64,000 nt of DNA from Bubalus kerabau (Eukaryota; Chordata; Mammalia; Artiodactyla; Bovidae). Shown piece after piece: positions 12,010 to 20,591 of this stretch (position 1 is the stretch's first letter; each line of letters begins with the position of its first letter). The notes beneath the pieces are model-generated. The model was not told where the DNA came from, made no database searches, and saw only the letters and a list, made by a program, of their open reading frames with translations. The position numbers and the translations under genes were made by a program. The stretch is from assembly GCF_029407905.1 (NCBI RefSeq), contig NW_026577924.1, forward strand, positions 496,001-560,000, written 5' to 3'.

Positions 12010-12197
12010 ACACCTCATACTGGAGGTGGGGGGCCTGATACTGGGGAAGGGTCGGAGGTGGGGGGAGGGTCTGAGGGTGGGGGAGGGCCTGATGCTTGAC
12101 TAGGGCCGTGACGCTGGACTGGGATCTGATGCTGGACTGGGGTCTGATGCTGGACCTAGGGTCTGATGCTGAGGGAGGACCTGATGCTGGACTAGGG
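12010..12197 (+). repeat. minisatellite with about 18-22-bp period
   Basis: At least six imperfect copies of a TCTGATGCTGGACTGGGG-like unit are interleaved with GGTGGGGGAGGG variants. Unit length varies. Confidence 0.8.
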
Positions 12198-12519
12198 TGC
12201 ATCATTCGGGTCCCCGTCAAGGTTGCCCTCGGACACCCCGCCCTGTGACCGATGGCGAGCCTCGACACCTGCACTTTGTTCCCACCCTCGGCCCGCTGCC
12301 CACGCCTCAGCAGCAGAGGAGCCCTGTCCCCACAGATGCGGAAGTGATGGAGCCTCTTGTCTCCGGAGCCAAGGGAATGAACACACCGTCGGGCGCCCTC
12401 TAGGGACACCTATGCTTCCGCCTTCTGGCCTTTCCTTTGCATCCGTCCGTTTCTCTTAAGAGAATGTCCGTGGGATGACACGGGCTCCCGTTACCAGCTC
12501 TGGTCTGTTCTCAGAGTAC

Positions 12520-13812
12520 AGCTTACCCTCGGCACTCTTTATTGGCCCTGGGAAATTTTGCTTCAGTACTTGATTGAAAGAAAGCAATAAATAATACTGT
12601 GATAAAAATAGTTCAAAAGTAGACTGTACATACTTTGTCACATATTCGGGAAGTTCACAAAAGATTAATAGGAAAATAGAATGATAACAATGAATTGTAC
12701 AAGTAAATTAAAGGCGGAACCCACATGTAAAGAGACATGCTGTCTCTGTCTACCAAGATACCAGCTGCATAATAAATATCACACTGTGACCTGAACGCAT
12801 CTCTTGCTGGCTTTTTTAATGTGCTGCTGAAAAAGTAAAGATTACATTTGCTATTTATACAATCCAGAATGGCTATGTCATCACAATCTAAAAATGTACG
12901 CCTAGGTCCATTCTTTACACATGTTTACAAACATGTAAAAAGATGATTTACATAAAAATAAGGCCTTTGTCAGAGCTGCACTACCCTGTCTGTCTGGGAA
13001 GTGGCACCTTCACTGTCCAGCTCGATGGCTCTGCAGCAGGTGCAGGGCATCGCGATTGGTCCCCAAAGAGTCTCACGGGAGAGGAGGGATCCGGGTCCAC
13101 AGAGACTAGGTTACAGGAGAGATCTTCATAGTCGTCTTCTAGGCATCCTTTCAGCCCAAATTTCATTAGAAGCTCACATTTAACACCCAGTACTTTTAAA
13201 TCACTTCACGCTGTGGACAAAAACCATTTCTTGCTAGAAAAAGTACAGTTTAGGCCAGTCGTTAACATCCAACAACAATTGGTTGAAATTAAGTTTGCTT
13301 ATTTCAGAGTGATTGTTGGAGAGCTTGGTTACATTCTGGAAGGATAATAATGCACACCGTGTCATGATGATTTTACAATCTCAGGAAAACCCCTTCTCTC
13401 ATGGTTTAACATTGAAAAACAAGAATAATGACAATAAATGCATCATTTACAAAAGCCCTGTGTTTGTTCATAGGATTTATACAGACAAGCACTACAGTAC
13501 ATTCATTTGAAAGACTGAAATCAGGTATCAGAACATGAATGGATCTGAAAGGATATTCATAGCCTGAATATACAAGAAAAAGGAAGTAATTCTATAAATG
13601 AAGTCATAAGTTTACATAAATATCAGAAACATTAAATTCTAAAATATTTTTTCTCTATGGTCTTCATGAATTTTTCACTAATTAAAAACCCTGTAATATC
13701 TTCGGATCCATGTAACAAGTATTAACAGAGTAAAGATGACATCGAGTTCAAAATGTAGTCTTTGTTGTATACTGGATGCTGTATAAACATCTGGAGAATT
13801 CGTGCAGGTAAA
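12520..13812 (-). pseudogene. PPFIA1: liprin-alpha 3'UTR exon (inferred)
   Basis: Read on the minus strand, a TTTGTTTCCAG acceptor ends at 13,813, and an exon-like AT-rich stretch runs to an AATAAA signal at 12,542-12,537. The acceptor pairs with the GTGAGT donor at 14,528, just behind the liprin stop codon. The stretch could therefore be a 3'UTR exon of the same inverted liprin piece. It also contains a 44-codon open stretch at 13,812-13,678 with a hydrophobic segment (IFTLLILVTWI). I first took this for a membrane-protein C-terminus, but a 3'UTR reading is simpler given the donor upstream. The identity is inference from position. Confidence 0.45.
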
Positions 13813-14528
13813 CTGGAAACAAACACACAGAAAAGTCAGTCCTGGGATGGCAGCTGGTGCCCCAGCCCCTGCCCCTCCTGACACCCCCACCCCCTACCCC
13901 ATTTGGGGCTTCAGCTGCTTTGAGAATTCAGAGAAACATGGAGGACCAAGCAGATCAAGGAGAGAACTCGGTGGCTGACTTTATTCTGACATATAGCTAA
14001 AAGCTGCTGGTAAAAAAAAAAAACCCTCAAAAGCCCAATCCAGCTTTCTAGCTGAGATGTGAACAGGACAGAGCAGACAGCCTCCTGCCCTCAGAGTTGC
14101 TCGAGCAGGGCTGGGCCCCAGGGCCGGACCCACCAGAGGACCACCCAGAGCAGCACCTGCAAGGGAGGGTGGCCCCTTAGTGGCCGCCGAGCCCCAGATG
14201 CCGGTGCACCTCCGTGTGAAATGCTGGCCTCTGCACGGAGAGGTCCAGGGCAGGGCAGCCTCGTGAACCCTGACGGTCTGGGCCCTGTTCCCTCCGAGAA
14301 CGTGCACGCAGGGCGTGGCCGGCAGCACTGCCGCTGTGGGAGGGATACCCACGCGTCCCTATGCGAGGGGCCTTGGCCATGCTCTGACCACTCCGGCGGC
14401 AGTGGGGCGCCAAGGTCACGTTCTCTGCTGTGAGGGTTCTCCCAGGCTAACCTCCGGAGACCCGCTGACCCTCCACTCCCTGGGGCGTGGGCTCCGTGCC
14501 CCCGCAGGACCAGGCCGGCCTGTACTCA

Positions 14529-14600
14529 CCCCGAAGCACATCAGGAGCAAGTCCTGACTGTAGCAGAATCCAGCCCCTGCGTTCCCGCCACGCTGCCTGG
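14529..14600 (-). pseudogene. PPFIA1: liprin-alpha C-terminal coding exon, inverted
   Basis: Minus-strand frame ending GTQGLDSATVRTCS then TGA at 14,543-14,541. As I remember it, liprin-alpha-1 ends GTQRLDSATVRTYSC, a PDZ-binding tail. The match over this segment is strong. Two changes are visible: Tyr to Cys, and an apparent 3-nt loss that removes the last residue and so alters the PDZ ligand. A GTGAGT donor follows the stop at 14,528-14,523. The acceptor is probably the CAG at 14,603-14,601. This exon points opposite to exons A-D, so the gene's 3' end is inverted relative to its middle. Confidence 0.72.
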
Positions 14601-14603
14601 TCC

Positions 14604-14928
14604 CATGAGCGCGGGAGGAAGGGTGCAAACACAGAGTGCGGTTAGTCGTGCAACGTCACATGGGGCACGAGGACACACAACGCACACCTGCAGCAGTGCC
14701 CACTCCTACTGAGGGTCTGGGGAAACTTCTAGAGGGTGGATGAGCTGGAGAGAGCGAGCCTGGAGGCTGCCACGTGGGGGTCCCTGCCCCCCGGGGTGGG
14801 GGGAGGGCGGTCAATGGCACATTTGATAACGTAAACGTGGTCATGGGGACAGATACTCCACATCGGCAGCTGCCAGTCTCTCCTTAGACCTAGGGATTCA
14901 CAGAGGTCCAGATTCACAGATTCCACAT
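14604..14928 (-). other. probable liprin intron, inverted
   Basis: No preceding liprin exon is found on the minus strand before the sequence changes at about 14,929. A 65-codon minus-strand open frame here has no recognised domain. Confidence 0.35.
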
Positions 14929-15029
14929 AGTCTATTGTTATTCAATTTTACACTTCCCTCATTCCCTCAGCTGCCAGCTTTACGAGAAAGAGGTACGAGA
15001 TGACAAGCCCACCATCAAATGTGAGCCCT
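14929..15029 (+). pseudogene. PPFIA1: second, truncated copy of liprin exon C
   Basis: About 100 bases match 8646-8752: the intron end (AGTCTATTGTTA), the splice acceptor and the first part of the exon. Read through a 1-nt insertion (CGAGAAAGAGG in place of CGGGAAGAGG), the product is EVRDDKPTIKCEPS. This is closer to the liprin consensus (EVRDDKTTIKCE) than the copy at 8690. It stops abruptly at the 5S rDNA junction. Confidence 0.8.
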
Positions 15030-15076
15030 CGAGATCAGACGAGATCAGGCGCGTTCAGGGTGGTATGGCCGTAGAC
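15030..15076 (-). rRNA. truncated 5S rRNA gene (nt 1-47)
   Basis: The minus strand starts GTCTACGGCCATACCACCCT and matches mammalian 5S rRNA through nt 47 with one difference (C to T near nt 30). It then breaks into liprin exon sequence. The internal promoter (box A onward) is missing, so it cannot be a working gene. Confidence 0.92.
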
Positions 15077-15926
15077 GGAGGCGGCTGCCGCCGGGCGCCC
15101 TAAGAGCCCTGCGCTGCGCCTCCCTTTCGCTCTGACCTGCCGGTCCGGCCAGCCGGCCGCACCTCTCCACGGGGGCGCGCGCTGTACTTGAGCCGAAGGA
15201 CCCGCGACCAGACTCCGGCCGGCCAATGCCGCCACGCCCCCGAACACCGCCGCCCCGTGGCCAGCAAACGCCTGGCCAGGTTCGGCAGCCCGGAGGGCTT
15301 CCAGGACCCCCAGCGGCATGCCGGGCGTGCGTGCGTGCGTGCGGGGCCTGGGGGGTGGGCTGAGGGACGCGGAAGTCTCGGTGCCCTCCCACCCCGGGCC
15401 TCTCCAGGCCCGGCTGCGCTCGGCGAACCGGGCCTCCCCGGATCCCGTTCGCTGCTCAGGGCCATGCGGCCCAGAGGTGTCTGGCTTTCGGACCCGCCGC
15501 CACCCGCTCCCCCGCGGCCCGCGGGCCTCTGAGCCTCCTGTGGGCCTAGGCGCAGCCCAGCCAGGGCCCTGAGCGCCCATCCTGCCGGACACCTGCCCGG
15601 TGCCCAAACCAACCGGGAGCCACGGAGGCGCAGTCCTCCCGAGCGCCTCAGTCCCGCCCCTTCGCCCTACCGAGCCCCCACCCCCTTTCCCCCACGCGGC
15701 CGGACAAGCACACAACCTTCCTGAGAGAGCAAACGAGCGACAGGCAGTCACACGGACAGACACACAGACAGTCGACAGCCCGCCGTCGCAAGCTCGTCAG
15801 CCAGAGCCATAGCACCTGTGAGAGGCTGGGGCCAGAGGAACGGACGGGCCGCCGGGTGTCAGGAGAGACAGAGGCAGAAAGAGATGAAAGTTCAGAGACA
15901 GACTCCAAGACTGCGAGAGGGAGATA

Positions 15927-15963
15927 CAGACAGACAGACAGACAGACGCATGCGCACGCGCGT

Positions 15964-15996
<33 letters not shown>
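15927..15996 (+). repeat. CAGA and CA microsatellites
   Basis: Six CAGA units are followed by a TGCGCACGCGCGTG stretch and about 16 CA units. Confidence 0.9.
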
Positions 15997-15998
<2 letters not shown>

Positions 15999-16522
15999 GA
16001 GGCAGAGACACATGGAGACACAGAGCGAGTGACAGAGAGACAGCAAACAGGAGACAGACAGGGGAGAGAGGATGGCATCGGATCTGAGACAGACACACTG
16101 GCACAGCCCGTGACGCACCTCAGAGGAAGGCCACGCGGAAGAAGCAGCTTCCCCAAGGGAGGGGGCGTCAGCCTTGGGCCGGGCCCCGGCTGGACGCGGT
16201 GCCCTGGGGCTGGCGGTCACCCGTGGGGACCCCAAGACTTCCTCGAAGCCGAGGTCTCAAAGGTCCCCTTTGGCCTGGCTACCTAAGGCAAGACCCAGCC
16301 CCCACCCCCAGGCCAGAGGGTGAGTGTGTGAGAGTGTGTGTGAGTGTGTCGGTGGGTGAGGGTGGGGTCGGGTCGACTTGGGGCCGGGTGGATACCCAGA
16401 GTGGAGGGGGAGGGTGTGGAGGCCGGGGGTTGGGAAGCTTGCGTGTCCTCTTGCTGTCTCTCTCTCCCTCTTTCTCCATCTCCCTTACCTGTGGTTTCTA
16501 GCTCTTGACCTGTCTCGGCGGC

Positions 16523-16524
<2 letters not shown>

Positions 16525-16557
<33 letters not shown>
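16525..16557 (+). repeat. GT microsatellite
   Basis: An uninterrupted GT run of about 16 units inside the 5S spacer. Confidence 0.92.
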
Positions 16558-16559
<2 letters not shown>

Positions 16560-16929
16560 CTCCAAACCCAAAGCAACTTTCTATGGAGACATAGTGAAGG
16601 GTAAATGCACTCTGACTCATCTGATATATGAGTCTAAAACACTGGACATGTCTGGACTCAAACTTCCAGGGCCGCCTTCCTGCCACCTCTGGCAAGCATT
16701 GATGGTGCCACTGTAATCCTCTAAAGGACCGAAAGTCCTGTACAAGTCCAGACATCTGCTCTGTACAGTCTCTGCCTACAGTACAGAAAAGTATAGAACA
16801 GAATGACACATTCTTTTTTAATTGTACAGATGAATCAGCTGCTATCTGCTGCCTAGTCAACATGGTCAACATGAGGGAGTCAAGCAAGAGTTCCAAATCT
16901 CTTGAATGTGGTCCTTGGAAATACTTCTG

Positions 16930-17120
16930 CTCTTAGTTGCTCAGTTGTGCCCAACTTTTATGCTACCCATGGACTGTGGCCCGTCAGGCTCCTCTGTCCG
17001 TGGCATTTCCCAGTCAAGAATACTGGAGTGGGTTGCCATTTCTTTCTCCAGGGCATCTTCCCGACCCAGGGATCAAACCTGAGTCTCCTGCAGGTGGATG
17101 CCTTCCCATCTGAGCCACAA
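16930..17120 (-). mobile_element. Bov-tA SINE in the 5S spacer
   Basis: Reverse-complement Bov-tA: TTGCTCAGTTGTGCCCAAC, then AAGAATACTGGAGTGGGTTG, then GGGATCAAACCTGAGTCTCC. The counterpart at 33,995-34,195 in the inverted segment carries the same SINE at the same place, so it was in the spacer before the two segments separated. Confidence 0.85.
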
Positions 17121-18814
17121 CTAATTGCCTACTCAAAATACAAAGAAAAGAGCTAGTGTTCTACTAAGTGGAAAGATGATTTAAGAAATGGAAGCTTTCC
17201 TTTGTTGGTATATTTGAATCTTCATTTAGTTTTATTTTATTTTTACGATTAAGGCTACTTGAATTCACCAGAAAAAAAAAAAAACGCTACTTGAACAAGG
17301 CAATGGAGAAACCCCAGAGTTGAAAAGCAATTGACTTTTTAAAAGAAACATGTGGCAGGTGAAACTTTCTTCATTTTTTAGAGTTGGTTCAATGCAAAAT
17401 CTTTATTCGACAAATATGACTCTTGTGAACTTTATTTCAAATCTCCACGATGAATCACTAAGGCATCAAGGAAGAAAGGAGTAGAGGTGGAGAAAAAAAG
17501 AGCAACCTTTCCCCTTGGCTCCATCTCAACCAGCTGCTTAGTTCCTTCATCTCATGGACTATGATCTGGGATAATCTTGTTTGTCTGATTTTTGTTTGGG
17601 GACCGTTTCTAGTCACAGGGCTAGAAACAGTGGAGGGGGTAAGCCCTTCTTTCCATTCCACATCAGACCCAGTGGGCAGTCCAGGCCCTGCCCACTGCAT
17701 TGAGTCTGTAGCAACAGAATCACCAGTGATGTTGGTTAACAATGCATGTTCCTGGAATCCACTCCATTGGCTACTGACTCTTTGAGGTGGTGGTCTGGAA
17801 CCTATACCTGGAAACTTTCTTAATGATTCCAAATGACACCAAAGTCTGAGGACTATGGAAGATCTTCACATTTCTGGAAGAGCCACACACCTCCAGAAGG
17901 AACCACAAGACTTGCCTGAAATGGTAAAGGTGTAAGTATTGGACTGAAAGTTGGAAGGTCTCCACCTTTGCTACGTAAGTAAAATGATCTTTCTTTGAAA
18001 TGAAAATGGATAATACTAAAAGTTCACATTGTTCTAGAGCATTAAAAAAAACCCTGAATTATAGAAATATGATGTACGAGTTCCTGGAGAGCAAGAACCT
18101 GTATTTATTGATATGTCTTCATGCCTTAGATCGTGCCTTGAATATAGTGTGCACATCAACAGAAGAAAGAAAAGAACTGAATCGACAAAGATACAAAGAG
18201 ATCAAAAGTGCTGAGCCAAGTGAAAAGTTGAGGCTTCACAGAACTTTTCCGTCTTTCACACACTGAATAAATATTGAGCACCTACTATGAGCTAGTAGGC
18301 ATGCAATATGTTTCTGGAAATAGAATGCGGAGAGAAGAAGAAACACAGTTCCTTCTTTCCCTGCGACTAATCTAATGATAAATAACAGGCAGATCCTTTG
18401 AGAACTTCTATAGGAGCCTCTTCCCTCACCAAAAACTGGATGTCAGAGAAGGCTTTTCAGACTAATAATTGAGTTGAGATCCATAGGTTGAACCAACGTA
18501 AACCAGGGTTGAGATGCAGGAAGAATTTCAGGCAGGTAAAATAGCATCTTGGAAAGCTACGTGACAAGGGAACCTTAGTACATTCAAGAAATGAAAAATG
18601 CCCTATGGGATGGAACCAAAAGAGTGAAGAGGGCATTCCAGTGAAAAGAAATCAGAGAAGAAAGTGGGGACCAAGCAATGAAGGGATTTGGTCATATCTT
18701 CACTATGATGGGAAAATACAAGAGCAGTTGGAGCAGGGAGGTGATAGAACTGCATCTGCATTTTAAAAAGGTCATCTTGCTCCACATCAGTCATGATTGG
18801 ACAGACTCAACTCC

Positions 18815-19075
18815 AAACTACAACGAGGTACCACTTCACATTAGTCAGAATGATCCTCATGGAAAAGTCTGTAGATAACAAATGCTGGAGAGGATGTGGA
18901 GAAAAGGGAACTCGCCTCCACCTTTAGTAGGAATGTGAGTTGGTAGAGCCACTATGGAAAAGAGTATGGAGGTTCCTGAAGGAACTAAACCTAGAAGTAC
19001 CATATGATTCAGCAGTCCCACTCCCAGGCACATATGCACCAAAAGTATAACTGAACAAGATACATGCACCGTCTG
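18815..19075 (+). mobile_element. L1 ORF2 3' fragment in the 5S spacer
   Basis: It contains AACAAATGCTGGAGAGGATG, then TGGAGGTTCCTGAAGG and CCATATGATTCAGCAGTCCC, typical of the end of L1 ORF2. It matches 35,440-35,715 in the opposite orientation, and partly 32,215-32,330. Confidence 0.82.
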
Positions 19076-19135
19076 TGCACATATATCTGTGTGTGCACGC
19101 AGATGCGCGCGAGCTCGGGCGTTCACCTGCGAGGA

Positions 19136-19192
19136 TGGGGGGTGGGGGTGGGGCTGGGGGTAGGGCTGGGGCTGGGGCTGGGGCTGGAGCTG
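19136..19192 (+). other. G-rich tract with quadruplex potential
   Basis: Repeated GGGGCT and GGGGGT units give more than four G-runs of three or longer within 57 bases. It lies about 240 bases beyond the 3' end of the full 5S gene. The inverted segment has a weaker C-rich version at 35,350-35,400. Confidence 0.7.
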
Positions 19193-19428
19193 GTGCAGCC
19201 TCCCGGGGATTGCCTGAGGCACGCCAAGGGAGCCCCAGACGGAGACCCGCGGGACGGTCCTCTGGTTTCCTGGAAGCCAAATGTGGAGGGGCTCGCGGGC
19301 CGCGCGGAGGCACCCCAGGTCTGCAGCGGGAGTCGGTGCCCTGGCCACCCACCCCCAGGAGGGGTTGGGGTGCGGGAGCCCAAGAGTTGGGACTTGGGGG
19401 CGGGGGCTAAAGGAGAGGGAAGGCAAAG

Positions 19429-19547
19429 AGCCTACAGCACCCAGTATTCCCAGGCGGTCTCCCATCCAAGTAAGAACCAGGCCCGACCCTGCTTAGCTTC
19501 CCAGATCGGACGAGATCCGGCGCCTTCGGGCCCATACGGCCGGAGAG
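19429..19547 (-). rRNA. 5S rRNA gene copy, full length, diverged
   Basis: The minus strand keeps the 5S internal promoter: box A AGCTAAGCAGGGTCGG and box C TTGGATGGGAGACCGCC, with the GTGCTGTAGGCT end. The 5' third is diverged: GGCCGTATGGGCCCGAAGGC where mammalian 5S has GGCCATACCACCCTGAACGC. This would disturb helix I and loop A pairing. Only three T's follow the gene, a weak Pol III terminator. It is probably a 5S pseudogene, although factor-binding elements look preserved. Confidence 0.9.
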
Positions 19548-19618
19548 GGACGCAGTTGCCGCGGGGCGCCCTAAGAGCCCTGCACTGCGCCTCCCTTCCG
19601 CTCTGACCTGCCGGTCAG
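19548..19618 (-). repeat. 5' flank of the 5S gene, truncated
   Basis: It matches the flank at 15,077-15,150, including GGGCTCTTAGGGCGCC on the minus strand. Homology stops near 19,618, where AT-rich sequence begins. This marks the edge of the 5S segment. Confidence 0.8.
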
Positions 19619-20142
19619 CCATTCCGTCTACAAGTAATTTTACTCCCTCCCCTTTCTCTCCCTGCTTTCTGAGAGTCTCTCTCCTTCCATACTCGATGGT
19701 GTAATGAATGGATGCCTTAGATCATTTTCCCTCAACATTTTTTTCTCTTTATTTTTACATTGATTTCTATGAATTCATCTTCAAGTTTATGGATTATTTC
19801 TGCCAGCATCTCATATGTGCTATTGAACCTATCAATTTTTCATTTCAATTATTTTCGTTTTCAAATCCAGAATTTATGTTAGTTTCCTTAAAAAAATAAT
19901 TTGTAGCTCTTCATTGGGTCTCTCTATTTGTTGACTTAGTATCATACTGTCATCTAATTCTTCAAACATGGTTCCATTATTTCATTTTGTAGTTATCATT
20001 ACTTTGATATTTTATCTTTTGACCTTCATACTGAATTTATAAGTGATATACTTATATGAGTTATCAGTGGTATGTTATACAAATGCTTTACTCACCACCA
20101 TTACAACATTAGAGTTTTCTGATTTTAACTGTATACTTACCT
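19619..20142. other. AT-rich non-coding sequence
   Basis: AT-rich sequence with some pyrimidine-rich blocks, possibly an old L1 or L2 remnant. No gene seen. Confidence 0.35.
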
Positions 20143-20570
20143 GTCCCAGCAGGTTGATAAAGAGTCCAAGCCTAAAGCCCCTTTAAGGAGGAGGCAAGCT
20201 TGCTTGCTTTTTCACATTCTTTGGCCTAAGACAAGTAGGCATTGTAGGGAGCAGTATCTCAGGTTCAAGGACATTCCTCTTTTTGAGCTTTGGATGTATG
20301 CTATAGGAAAGGGTCTGGGCAAAACGCTCACATCCTTGAGATGTTTTTTGTCTATTCTCAGAGGCTAGTTGAGACGTATATATGGCCCCACTTAAATTAG
20401 TGAGCCCCTTCTGATGTCTGTGTCAGAAGCTTTTTCTGTCACCTTCACTTTAAATAAAATATACACAAAGCTCTGAGTGACTGAGACTGTCTTTGGCCCC
20501 AGAGTAATATCTTCTTCTTCAGACACCATGAATCCAGTGGCATCAGTCACCGTTGACTGCTAGGTTATCA
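20143..20570 (+). mobile_element. endogenous retrovirus 5' LTR (class I-like)
   Basis: An AATAAA signal is at about 20,453, a TATA-like TATATGGC at about 20,379, and the right end is a CA just before a primer-binding site. The left end is uncertain by tens of bases. No matching 3' LTR is seen in the window. Confidence 0.6.
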
Positions 20571-20573
20571 TCT

Positions 20574-20591
20574 TGGGGGCTTGTCCAAGAT
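20574..20591 (+). other. retroviral primer-binding site, proline-tRNA type
   Basis: TGGGGGCTTGTCCAAGAT matches the proline-tRNA site of gammaretrovirus-like elements at 15 of 18 positions. It starts three bases behind the LTR end, which is the expected spacing. Confidence 0.7.

Larger units (their letters stand above)
9861..12519. other. breakpoint-bearing interval between the two liprin blocks
   Basis: No liprin exon lies here. The interval holds a GGAT-type tetranucleotide stretch, a BovB 3' end, a minus-strand Bov-tA SINE and a minisatellite, listed separately. Somewhere in it the plus-strand liprin intron must change into the region downstream of the minus-strand liprin 3' end. I cannot place the breakpoint. 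Confidence 0.4.
15077..19428 (-). repeat. 5S rDNA spacer, one whole unit
   Basis: This is the spacer between two 5S genes in the same orientation, so one repeat unit is about 4.47 kb. Next to the truncated 5S gene it is CpG-rich and carries GGCTCTTAGGGCGC in front of the gene, like the upstream D-box of mammalian 5S genes. Further along it holds CAGA, CA and GT microsatellites, a Bov-tA SINE, MIR-like sequence near 18,250, an L1 fragment and a G-rich tract. An inverted, shorter counterpart is at 32,215-35,880, matching for example at 17,771-17,965 and 33,151-33,363. Confidence 0.8.

Noticed and set aside
13678..13812. A terminal exon of an unknown membrane protein on the minus strand.
   Set aside because: Once the liprin C-terminal exon was found just upstream on the same strand, the stretch is better explained as its 3'UTR exon. 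The hydrophobic run can arise from AT-rich sequence.
15035..15763. A 242-codon minus-strand open frame and several overlapping ones.
   Set aside because: They lie in the same 5S spacer sequence with the same composition bias, with no conserved protein features.
16525..16557. Regularly spaced short repeats as a possible CRISPR array.
   Set aside because: They are dinucleotide microsatellites in a mammalian genome, with no spacer structure.
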